In this document: positions 1 through 6,047 of the stretch, one piece after another
How the letters are laid out: every line of letters starts with the position of its first letter
Numbering within the stretch: the first letter of the stretch is position 1
Assembly: GCA_003485955.1 (NCBI GenBank)
Contig: DNHH01000125.1
Coordinates: 1 to 6,396 of the forward strand
Source of the DNA: Opitutia bacterium
GTDB taxonomy: Bacteria > Verrucomicrobiota > Verrucomicrobiia > Opitutales > UBA953
Length of the DNA stretch: 6,396 nt
Reading direction: 5' to 3'
Made by a program: the position numbers and the translations under genes
The notes under the pieces: model-generated
Database searches by the model: none
Told to the model about the DNA's origin: nothing
The model's input: only the letters and a program-made list of their open reading frames with translations

Positions 1-658
1 CCTTGGCGACGTCGGCGTCATAGGCCGGACCGCCGATGGAGGGCAGCATCTCGACGACGGTGACCTGGGAGCCGAGGCGGGCCCAGACGGAGCCGAGTTC
101 GAGACCGATGGCGCCTGCACCCACCACGACTAAGCGCTCAGGTGCTTTGGGGAGGGCGATACCGTGATCGGAAGAAATAACGCTTTCGCCATCAAACTTC
201 ATGAAAGGAAGTTCCACGGGCACAGAACCGGTGGCGATGAGCACGTTTTTGGTTTCGAGGATGCGTTCACCTTTATCGGAGCGCACGACGACTTTACCAG
301 CGCCGCCGAGGCGACCGAGACCTTGAATAATTTCCACGCCACGTTTGCTGACGAGGGTCTTCACGCCGGCACGCAACTGCGTGACGACTTTGTCCTTGTT
401 CGCCATCATTACAGGGACGTCGAAGGAAAGTTTTTCAGCGCCGACAATGCCGTGCTTTTTGCCGTGCTGAGCTTGATGCCACAATTCTGTCGAATGGAGT
501 AAAGCCTTCGAAGGGATACAGCCGATGTTTAAGCAGGTACCACCGAGGTTCGCGTCTTTTTCGACGAGGGCGACCTTCAGGCCGAGTTGGGCAGCCTTGA
601 TGGCAGCGACATAGCCGCCGGGGCCGGAACCGATGATGACGAGATCGAGTTGGGACAT
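1..658 (-). CDS. lpdA: Dihydrolipoyl dehydrogenase (E3), N-terminal 219 residues; 3' end beyond the left edge
   Basis: This is the E3 flavoenzyme that reoxidises dihydrolipoyl groups on E2 and passes electrons through FAD to NAD+ in the cytoplasm. The frame is open from ATG at 658 to the window edge; family members are about 460-475 residues, so a little under half is present. Visible features are an FAD-binding GSGPGG motif at residues 10-15, the redox disulfide motif GGTCLNIGCIPSK with C42 and C47, the conserved ATGS at 142-145, and the NAD-binding Rossmann motif GAGAIG at 180-185. The start gives the usual N-terminus MSQLDLVIIGSG and lies 21 bases after the sucB stop, so co-transcription with sucB is likely and points to the oxoglutarate complex as its main partner. 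It may also serve pyruvate dehydrogenase, which cannot be judged here. No Shine-Dalgarno-like purine run precedes the ATG, so initiation may depend on translational coupling to sucB. The identification is firm. Confidence 0.97.
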   Translation of the reverse strand, partial: MSQLDLVIIGSGPGGYVAAIKAAQLGLKVALVEKDANLGGTCLNIGCIPSKALLHSTELWHQAQHGKKHGIVGAEKLSFDVPVMMANKDKVVTQLRAGVKTLVSKRGVEIIQGLGRLGGAGKVVVRSDKGERILETKNVLIATGSVPVELPFMKFDGESVISSDHGIALPKAPERLVVVGAGAIGLELGSVWARLGSQVTVVEMLPSIGGPAYDADVAK

Positions 659-679
659 GGAAGTGTTGGGTATAAAGGA

Positions 680-1960
680 TTAGACGCCGAAGAGCAGGCG
701 TTGTGGGTCTTGGATGCTATCGCGCACCTTGATCAAGAACGTAACCGCTTCTTTACCGTCGATCAGACGGTGATCATACGAGAGCGCGAGGTACATCATT
801 GGACGAATCACCACTTGGCCGTGTTCAGCCACGGGACGTTCAATGATGTTGTGCAGGCCCAAGATAGCTGGCTGCGGGTAATTCAGAATCGGTGTCGAAA
901 GCATCGATCCGTAAATGCCGCCATTGGAAATGGTGAAGACACCGCCCTGGAGCTCAGGGAGTTGGATTTTACCTTCGCGGGCACGCTTACCGAAATCGCC
1001 AATCGTGCGCTCGATGTCAGCAAACGACAGAGCCTCGCAATCGCGTACAATCGGAACCATCAGACCCTTTTCCGTACCGACGGCTACACCGACGTCATAG
1101 AAGTGATTTTCAACAATCTCATCGCCCTCAATGGTCGCATTCACTTGCGGGACTTCACGCAACGCTTGGACAACTGCCTTCACGAAGAAGGACATGAAGC
1201 CGAGCTTCACGCCGTGCTTCTTTAGAAACTCTTCGCCGTAACGCTTACGGAATTCCATGACCGGTGCCATGTTCACTTCGTTAAACGTCGTGAGCATCGC
1301 CGTCTCTGACTTCGCTAAGACCAAGCGCTCCGCAATCTTGCGACGCAGCGGCGACATCTTCTTACGCGTCACACGGCCTTCAGGGGCTTTCGCTAAAGCT
1401 TCGACGGCCTTGGCGGCCGGTGCGCTCGCAGCGCTAGGTGTTACGGATACTGAAGGTGCTGCGTGTGTGGGTGTTTCGCCCGACAATACGCCGAGCATGT
1501 CACCTTTAGTGACGCGACCCGCTTTGCCCGTGCCGCTAACGGTTGCAGGGTTGAGACCCGTTTCGGCAGCGATACGACGGACAGCTGGAGAAATTTCTGC
1601 GGCGGCACCAGATTTAGAAAGTGCGACAGGCGCAGGTGCACTCTTCGGTGCTGCTGCGGGAGCAGGTGTGACTGCGGCAGCTTTAGCAGGCGCAGGTGCG
1701 GCCGCGGCCGGTGCGCTACCCGCGGCACCAGCGTCAATTGTCGCGACCACTTGTCCGACGGTTACTTCGGTGCCCGCCGCGACCATAATGCGGATAGCAC
1801 CATCCACGTCGGCATTGGCCTCCGAAGTGATCTTGTCCGTCTCAAAAGAGAACAGGGCTTGGCCCTTTTTGACCGCTTGGCCGTCTTGGACGAGCCAGTT
1901 GGCGAGCAAGCCACCGGTGATGGACTCGCCCATAGGAGGTATTTTGACGTCGACAGCCAT
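680..1960 (-). CDS. sucB: Dihydrolipoyllysine-residue succinyltransferase (E2o) of the 2-oxoglutarate dehydrogenase complex
   Basis: The 426-residue product is the E2 core of the oxoglutarate dehydrogenase complex, transferring succinyl from lipoyl-lysine to CoA. There is a single N-terminal lipoyl domain (about 2-76) with the lipoylated lysine K43 in ETDKITSE. An Ala/Pro-rich linker (about 77-121) leads to a peripheral subunit-binding domain (about 122-158, ISPAVRRIA to GRVTKGDML), a second Ala/Pro linker, and the acyltransferase domain (about 193-426). The catalytic motif is DHRLIDG with H397 and D401. The segment AMLTTFNEVNM and the end DPQRLL match succinyl- rather than acetyl- or branched-chain-transferases. 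Length is close to E. coli SucB (405), with longer linkers. The ATG at 1960 starts exactly at the lipoyl domain (MAVDVKIPPMGESI). In-frame GTG 1999 and TTG 1978 are alternatives, the latter having AAGGA 9 bases upstream. It lies between the protease gene and lpdA on the same strand. Confidence 0.96.
   Translation of the reverse strand: MAVDVKIPPMGESITGGLLANWLVQDGQAVKKGQALFSFETDKITSEANADVDGAIRIMVAAGTEVTVGQVVATIDAGAAGSAPAAAAPAPAKAAAVTPAPAAAPKSAPAPVALSKSGAAAEISPAVRRIAAETGLNPATVSGTGKAGRVTKGDMLGVLSGETPTHAAPSVSVTPSAASAPAAKAVEALAKAPEGRVTRKKMSPLRRKIAERLVLAKSETAMLTTFNEVNMAPVMEFRKRYGEEFLKKHGVKLGFMSFFVKAVVQALREVPQVNATIEGDEIVENHFYDVGVAVGTEKGLMVPIVRDCEALSFADIERTIGDFGKRAREGKIQLPELQGGVFTISNGGIYGSMLSTPILNYPQPAILGLHNIIERPVAEHGQVVIRPMMYLALSYDHRLIDGKEAVTFLIKVRDSIQDPQRLLFGV
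1627..1699. repeat. Direct 13-bp repeat in the sucB linker-coding region
   Basis: CAGGCGCAGGTGC occurs at 1627-1639 and again at 1687-1699, exactly 60 bases apart and therefore in the same reading frame. It lies in the part of sucB that encodes the Ala/Pro linker between the lipoyl and subunit-binding domains, where the codons GCG, GCA, CCG and CCT recur. Such repeats can let flexible linkers grow or shrink by slippage or recombination. This is a low-complexity coding repeat and not a mobile element. Confidence 0.6.
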
Positions 1961-2016
1961 GAAAGGTAGTGACGGCAACTGTGGGTGTCCTTGCCCCACC
2001 TTTCAACGGGGAAATC

Positions 2017-3099
2017 TTAGGTTTTTTGGCGTTTACGGCACCCAATAGCCACCGCTAAGGCCAACCCGCCCAGCCCGATTCCGTAGGTACTAGGCTCTGG
2101 GATGGCATTCCCGGTCAAATTCCAGCCAATGGCATCCAGGGCAATCAAGTCATTGGCAGTGATATTAATCTCTTCCCCGAAGCTGGCCGTGGGATCCATC
2201 ACCCCAATCCCAAGGTTGTCCAAAAAGTGCGAAGCCTGTTGTCCGTTACCGTAATTTACGCCGGTCGACATCTGTAATTCGAGATCACCAATCAATATCG
2301 ACTGCGCCGCGGTCCCCACTGACACGTCGGTGATGTACTGATTGTACAAGTTGCTCGCAGCGATACTCGCCGCCGAATAACGGAATAAATCGAGCGGCGT
2401 GCTCGCGAAATCTGCCGCCGTCCAACCATTCAAAGTCGTGGCTCCGGTCGACTGATTGTAGTCTAAGAAATCTCCCACGCTGTTGAAGCCGAGGGCATGA
2501 CCGATTTCGTGAATGGCCACGCCCACGAAGTCCATCTGCTGCGCACCAATCCCGTTGCTACGGTCGTAATCAAAAGCAAAAGCCGTATTAAATTCAATGG
2601 CCGCATCGAGTGCGTAGTAACTGTTCGGGATTAAGCCGAGGGCACGTGCATTGCCGCCACTAATGAGGATGCTGTCGGTGGTATTCAGCCAAGGCGTCGA
2701 AGTAGGCGTAGGGCTATCCGCGGTGTAATTGATGAGACGCGTGTACGTCGATCCCGTTGGTAATTGCGCCAAAGCAATGGCGTCGGTGACTGATGTGCTG
2801 TTATCAATCAACGCTGTGCGGAGCTCACTATAGCTCCCGACGTAAAATTCCGACCCTGCTTGGCCGATGATGTTCGAGTTCGCAGCGCCGAAATTGCTCA
2901 TGCCGATCTGCACGTAGACGTTGACGTTGTTGCTGAGCAGGCTTTCCCAAACTTGTGCGGCCTGCTCAAAACCCGCCAAGGCTTCGGCGTTCGGCGCATT
3001 GTTGGCGTCGACCGAAAATTGGATATCCAACGCACGTAATTGCGCGGCACCGACCAATAGAGCCGTAGCTAAAACGCAGCGTGCGAGGTGGGGTACCAC
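2017..3099 (-). CDS. Exported PEP-CTERM protein with HExxH zinc-metalloprotease motif (NF038122-like)
   Basis: The 360-residue product is probably exported and anchored or processed at the envelope. The N-terminus has a short basic n-region (R7), a hydrophobic stretch (about 8-21) and a possible signal-peptidase site after A23. The core carries HEIGHALGF at 197-205, the zinc-binding and catalytic motif of gluzincin/metzincin-type proteases, and GVMDPTAS at 299-306, which resembles the metzincin Met-turn. The usual metzincin third ligand (residue 207) is Ser, so D210 or H291 may replace it. The C-terminus has the exosortase tag IPEPST (333-338), a hydrophobic helix (about 339-353) and a basic tail (RKRQK), the classic PEP-CTERM layout. 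The layout resembles the NF038122 metalloprotease family as I recall it. GTG 3099 is chosen because an in-frame TAG lies 12 bases upstream, AGGA sits 7 bases before it, and it gives a complete signal peptide. The gene lies between sucA and sucB; its substrate is unknown. Confidence 0.85.
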   Translation of the reverse strand: MVPHLARCVLATALLVGAAQLRALDIQFSVDANNAPNAEALAGFEQAAQVWESLLSNNVNVYVQIGMSNFGAANSNIIGQAGSEFYVGSYSELRTALIDNSTSVTDAIALAQLPTGSTYTRLINYTADSPTPTSTPWLNTTDSILISGGNARALGLIPNSYYALDAAIEFNTAFAFDYDRSNGIGAQQMDFVGVAIHEIGHALGFNSVGDFLDYNQSTGATTLNGWTAADFASTPLDLFRYSAASIAASNLYNQYITDVSVGTAAQSILIGDLELQMSTGVNYGNGQQASHFLDNLGIGVMDPTASFGEEINITANDLIALDAIGWNLTGNAIPEPSTYGIGLGGLALAVAIGCRKRQKT

Positions 3100-3106
3100 G
3101 CCGAAA

Positions 3107-3110
3107 TCCT
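3107..3110 (-). promoter_or_regulatory. Ribosome-binding site of the PEP-CTERM protease gene
   Basis: On the minus strand AGGA lies 7 bases before the GTG start at 3099. This is normal spacing, and it supports the GTG as the real start. It is the only well-placed Shine-Dalgarno-like sequence among the four leftward genes. Confidence 0.55.
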
Positions 3111-3117
3111 AGCCAAG

Positions 3118-3123
3118 ATTATA
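3118..3123 (-). promoter_or_regulatory. Candidate -10 box (TATAAT) for the PEP-CTERM protease gene
   Basis: A perfect TATAAT hexamer lies in the 62-base gap between the sucA stop and the protease start, on the coding strand. Transcription would begin near 3111 and leave a leader of roughly 12 bases. No recognisable -35 hexamer is found 16-18 bases upstream, where the sequence is GC-rich. An alternative pair, TTGCAG (3128-3133) and TAGGAT (3106-3111) with a 16-base spacer, is weaker and would give a leaderless transcript. The site suggests that the protease gene can be expressed apart from sucA. Confidence 0.4.
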
Positions 3124-3161
3124 AAGCCTGCAACCGTTTTGGCGGGGGTCTTTGCGCCTTT

Positions 3162-5882
3162 TTAGACCTTAAACGCCTGCTCAAGAAGGTCGGCCTGTTC
3201 GATCTTATGAATCGCCAGCGAACCTACCGCAGGCGAAGCCGCCGCATCACGTCCCGCATAGACCGGACGCACCCCCAGGGTTTCTTCAATCACTGGGGCA
3301 ATGAATGTCCACGCACCCATATTGCGCGGCTCCTCTTGGCACCAGACAACCTTCGCAGGTTTGCCGTGTTGCTCCCAGAGCGTGCGCAAGAGTTTGGTGT
3401 TAACCGGGTAAAGTTGTTCGGCGCGCACCAGGGCTGTCGTGGTGTCTTTGCGTGCAGCGCGGGCGTCGACGAGATCGTAGTATACTTTGCCGGTGCAAAT
3501 GACCAAGCGCTCGGTCTTGGACGGAGCTGTCGCTTCGGCGAGAAATTCTTGGAAACCTTTCGACGTAAAATCAGCCAGCGAACTGATGCATCCCTTATGT
3601 CGCAGCAGACTCTTCGGGGTCATCACCACAAGCGGCTTACGTACTTCGCGTTTCACCTGACGGCGCAGTGCGTGGAATAACTGGGCAGGCGTCGAAGGGT
3701 AAACGACCTGCAGATTATTTTCTGCACAGAGTTGCAAGAACCGCTCAATACGTGCCGATGAATGCTCAGGGCCTTGGCCTTCGTAGCCGTGCGGCAACAG
3801 CATCGTCAAATTGCTATTCTGGTGCCACTTCGATTCCGCTGATGCGATAAACTGGTCGATGGCAATTTGTGCACCATTGGCGAAGTCACCAAACTGGGCT
3901 TCCCAAATTGTCAGCGCATCTGGACGTTCAAGGGAGTAACCGTAGTCGTAACCGAGCACCGCGTATTCCGAGAGCGACGAGTTAACGACTTCGAACGTAC
4001 CTTTGCCGGCTTTGGAGAGCGGTGTGTATTCAGCGCCCGTCTCAGGGTCGTGGAGAACGGCGTGACGGTGCGAGAAGGTCGCGCGTTCGCTGTCCTGACC
4101 GGAAATGCGTATGGGATGTCCTTCGGCGAGCAACGTCGCAAAGGCCAAACCTTCACCGAGTGACCAATCAAATCCAGCACCCGCTTTGAAAGCTTCCGCT
4201 TTCGCATCAAGCAGACGTTTAATCTTTGGGTTCGGGGCAAAGCCCGCGGGTGTCGTCCACAGTGAAGGCGCAACCTTGGCTAAAGCATCGGCCGTGACAG
4301 TCGTCGCCGCTTCAAAGACGTAAGGGGATTGGAAAGGACGCACCCCTGGGACTTTATCACCACGCTTCGCTTGATCTTCAGCGAGAGCCGCTTGGGCTTT
4401 TTCTTGAGCGACGTTGAGTGATGCTTCCGATCCTGCATGCAGCGCATTGATTTCTTCGCCGCTGAGTGAACCTTCAGCTGTTAAGCGTGCGCCATAGATG
4501 TCTGAAAGGGTAGGGTGATTGCTAATCTGACGGTACAGGGTGGGCTGGGTGAACAGCGGCTCGTCCGTCTCGTTGTGACCATACTTTCGGAAGCAGACGA
4601 TATCAACCACGGCATCGGCGCCAAAAGCGTTGCGGTATTCGAGAGCAATTTCCGTGGCCAAGACGACTGCCTCGGGTGCGTCGCCATTTACATGGAAGAC
4701 AGGGGCTTCGATGGTCTTCGCAATTTCCGTACAGTAACGTCCACTGCGTGCTTCATCCGGCTCCGTCGTAAATCCAATCTGGTTGTTGACGACCAAGTGT
4801 ATGCTGCCGCCGACGCGGTAGCCTTTAATTTCGGAAAGATTAAATGTCTCTGAGACGATCCCTTGGCCGGCCATCGCTGCATCGCCATGGATCACAACCG
4901 TCAACGCCGAGTTACGCTTAGCGGTATCACCGCGACGGTCCAGGCGCGCCCGAGCGCGACCCATCACTACCGGGTTAACGGCTTCGAGGTGACTGGGGTT
5001 GTAAGCGAGGACGACGTTGACCTTTTTGCCATCGCTCGTCGTCCGCTCATTTTCATAACCTAAGTGATACTTCACATCGCCGTCGCCCGTCGTGGTGTCA
5101 GGGATATGACGCTCGGAAAATTCCTTAAAGAGTACTTCGGCTTTCTTGCCGCAGGTATTGATGAGTACATTCAGCCGTCCGCGGTGGGCCATGCCGATAA
5201 GCACGTCGGCCACGCCGGCGGATGGTGCTTTCTCGATGATCTGCTCGAGGGCGGGCATCATCGCTTCGCCACCTTCGACCGAGAAGCGTTTTGCACCCAC
5301 AAACGTCCGGTGCACAAAGCGTTCGAATTGTTCGGCGCGAACCACGGAGCTGACGATACGGGACTTCGTCGCTTTATCATACGCGGGCTTCAGGCCGCAC
5401 GATTCGATGCGTTGGAGAAGCCAACGACGGCGCTCGGCGTTCTGGATGTGCATCACTTCCACGCCGATCGCACTGCAGTAGGTTTCGCGCAAGCGTTCGA
5501 TGACTTGCTTTACCTGAAGTTTTTGTCCGCCGAGGAAATCACCTGTGTGTAAGACGCGATCGCCCGGCAAGCTGTCGAGCCCCAGCGCTTTATCGGTTAA
5601 CTCCGCGTGAGCCGGTGTTGGCTTGAGTGGATTGATGTTCGCCTGGAGATGTCCATAGGCGCGGTAAGCTTGGATTGCTTGGATGAGTACTGACTGACCG
5701 TCGACTTCACCGGCGGGTGCGACCGAACCTTTCGCCGGCTTCGGTTGCGTGTTTGCTAATTCAAAGCCTTCGAAAAATGCACGCCACTCCGCATCGACCG
5801 ACGCCGGGTCTTTCAACCATAGCGCGTGGTAACGCTCGACAAGGTCGGCGTTCCATCGACTGCCAATGCTCAGATGTTTCAT
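3162..5882 (-). CDS. sucA: 2-oxoglutarate dehydrogenase E1 component (E1o), ThDP-dependent
   Basis: The 906-residue enzyme decarboxylates 2-oxoglutarate and reductively succinylates the lipoyl group of E2 in the cytoplasmic complex. Length fits the family (E. coli SucA is 933). The N-terminal E1o segment is present (KDPASVDAEWRAFFEGF, about 24-40). The substrate-binding motif GMAHRGRLN is at 230-238. The ThDP/Mg motif starts at GDAAMAGQG (333-341, D334) and ends at the NN pair N366-N367. The transketolase-like pyrimidine domain holds SGQDSERATFSHRHAVL (594-610), NSSLSEYAVLGYDYGYS (634-650) and HGYEGQGPEHSSAR (698-711). The C-terminal domain contains WCQEEPRNMGAW (847-858) and ASPAVGSLAIHK. 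The frame is intact with no missing active-site segment. ATG 5882 gives the expected N-terminus. It is the first gene of the leftward cluster and is followed, unusually, by the PEP-CTERM protease gene before sucB. Confidence 0.98.
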   Translation of the reverse strand: MKHLSIGSRWNADLVERYHALWLKDPASVDAEWRAFFEGFELANTQPKPAKGSVAPAGEVDGQSVLIQAIQAYRAYGHLQANINPLKPTPAHAELTDKALGLDSLPGDRVLHTGDFLGGQKLQVKQVIERLRETYCSAIGVEVMHIQNAERRRWLLQRIESCGLKPAYDKATKSRIVSSVVRAEQFERFVHRTFVGAKRFSVEGGEAMMPALEQIIEKAPSAGVADVLIGMAHRGRLNVLINTCGKKAEVLFKEFSERHIPDTTTGDGDVKYHLGYENERTTSDGKKVNVVLAYNPSHLEAVNPVVMGRARARLDRRGDTAKRNSALTVVIHGDAAMAGQGIVSETFNLSEIKGYRVGGSIHLVVNNQIGFTTEPDEARSGRYCTEIAKTIEAPVFHVNGDAPEAVVLATEIALEYRNAFGADAVVDIVCFRKYGHNETDEPLFTQPTLYRQISNHPTLSDIYGARLTAEGSLSGEEINALHAGSEASLNVAQEKAQAALAEDQAKRGDKVPGVRPFQSPYVFEAATTVTADALAKVAPSLWTTPAGFAPNPKIKRLLDAKAEAFKAGAGFDWSLGEGLAFATLLAEGHPIRISGQDSERATFSHRHAVLHDPETGAEYTPLSKAGKGTFEVVNSSLSEYAVLGYDYGYSLERPDALTIWEAQFGDFANGAQIAIDQFIASAESKWHQNSNLTMLLPHGYEGQGPEHSSARIERFLQLCAENNLQVVYPSTPAQLFHALRRQVKREVRKPLVVMTPKSLLRHKGCISSLADFTSKGFQEFLAEATAPSKTERLVICTGKVYYDLVDARAARKDTTTALVRAEQLYPVNTKLLRTLWEQHGKPAKVVWCQEEPRNMGAWTFIAPVIEETLGVRPVYAGRDAAASPAVGSLAIHKIEQADLLEQAFKV

Positions 5883-5884
5883 TG

Positions 5885-5889
5885 CTCCT
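5885..5889 (-). promoter_or_regulatory. Shine-Dalgarno-like AGGAG of sucA with unusually short spacing
   Basis: AGGAG lies only 2 bases before the sucA ATG at 5882, against a usual spacing of about 5-9. No better-spaced ATG, GTG or TTG is seen in the first codons, and the encoded N-terminus matches the family, so the start is kept. The site may be weak or coincidental. Confidence 0.35.
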
Positions 5890-5894
5890 AGTGG

Positions 5895-5910
5895 TTTAGG
5901 TAGTCCTAAA
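5895..5910. promoter_or_regulatory. Perfect inverted repeat TTTAGG-4-CCTAAA upstream of sucA
   Basis: The 6-bp arms at 5895-5900 and 5905-5910 are separated by TAGT. The element sits 12 bases upstream of the sucA start, next to the AGGAG. In RNA it would form a small AT-rich hairpin in the sucA leader, and in DNA it could be an operator half-site pair. No known regulator site is recognised. Confidence 0.4.
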
Positions 5911-5921
5911 TAACTCAGTTA
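5911..5921. promoter_or_regulatory. Palindrome TAACTCAGTTA upstream of sucA
   Basis: Five-base arms flank a single central C. It directly abuts the TTTAGG/CCTAAA inverted repeat, so the two form one 27-base symmetric block. A single-base centre cannot form an RNA hairpin loop, so if functional it would act as a DNA site for a dimeric protein. Chance is possible in AT-rich sequence. Confidence 0.35.
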
Positions 5922-5950
5922 AAAACCTTTAAAAAACAACCGCAAACGAG

Positions 5951-5963
5951 GTTTATACTAAAC
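5951..5963. promoter_or_regulatory. Candidate divergent promoter core within palindrome GTTTA-3-TAAAC
   Basis: The 13-base palindrome contains a -10-like hexamer on each strand: TATAAA on the minus strand (5957-5952), facing sucA, and TATACT on the plus strand (5954-5959), facing the right-hand gene. Each matches five of six positions of TATAAT. No good -35 hexamer is seen for either. For sucA this would give a leader of about 60 bases that includes both downstream palindromes. Confidence 0.3.
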
Positions 5964-5992
5964 ATCTTTGTAGCACGAAACGGTTATTCACA

Positions 5993-6017
5993 TCTCGCTT
6001 TCCCTCTTGCGAGAGGG
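5993..6017. other. Two overlapping, mutually exclusive hairpins in the divergent intergenic region
   Basis: CCCTCT (6002-6007) pairs perfectly with AGAGGG (6012-6017) across a TGCG loop. TCTCGC (5993-5998) can instead pair with GCGAGA (6009-6014) across a 10-base loop. The second arm is shared, so only one can form at a time. The element ends about 30 bases before the ATG of the right-hand gene. It has no following T run, so it is not a typical intrinsic terminator for plus-strand transcription. It could be a leader structure or a copy of a small dispersed repeat. Confidence 0.4.
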
Positions 6018-6047
6018 GGGTCGAAAAGTCAGTCTGTTGCATTGCCC

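Noticed and set aside
164..502. 112-codon plus-strand open frame opposite lpdA
   Set aside because: It lies wholly within the lpdA coding region in the opposite direction, with no support of its own.
587..1225. 212-codon plus-strand open frame opposite sucB and the start of lpdA
   Set aside because: It overlaps two well-supported genes on the other strand and shows no recognisable domain; GC-biased third positions explain the lack of stops.
1983..2016. CCCC/GGGG pairing between the protease stop and sucB as a terminator
   Set aside because: It has only 4 bp with a 10-base loop and no T run, too weak to call.
1257..2048. 263-codon plus-strand open frame opposite sucB
   Set aside because: It is antisense to a firmly identified gene. 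Its Ala/Gly/Thr-rich translation mirrors the Ala/Pro linker codons of sucB, and no family motif is seen.
3141..3165. Possible terminator: GGCG...CGCC followed by TTTTT on the plus strand between sucA and the protease gene
   Set aside because: The stem is only 4 bp with a 10-base loop and points in the plus direction, where no gene ends. On the minus strand no T run follows, so it does not end sucA transcription.
3081..3680. 199-codon plus-strand open frame opposite the 3' end of sucA
   Set aside because: It is antisense to the conserved C-terminal domain of E1o, and its translation is Arg-rich and of unnatural composition.
5064..5552. 162-codon plus-strand open frame opposite the 5' part of sucA
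   Set aside because: It is antisense to conserved E1o sequence, including the MAHRGRLN region, and has no domain signal.
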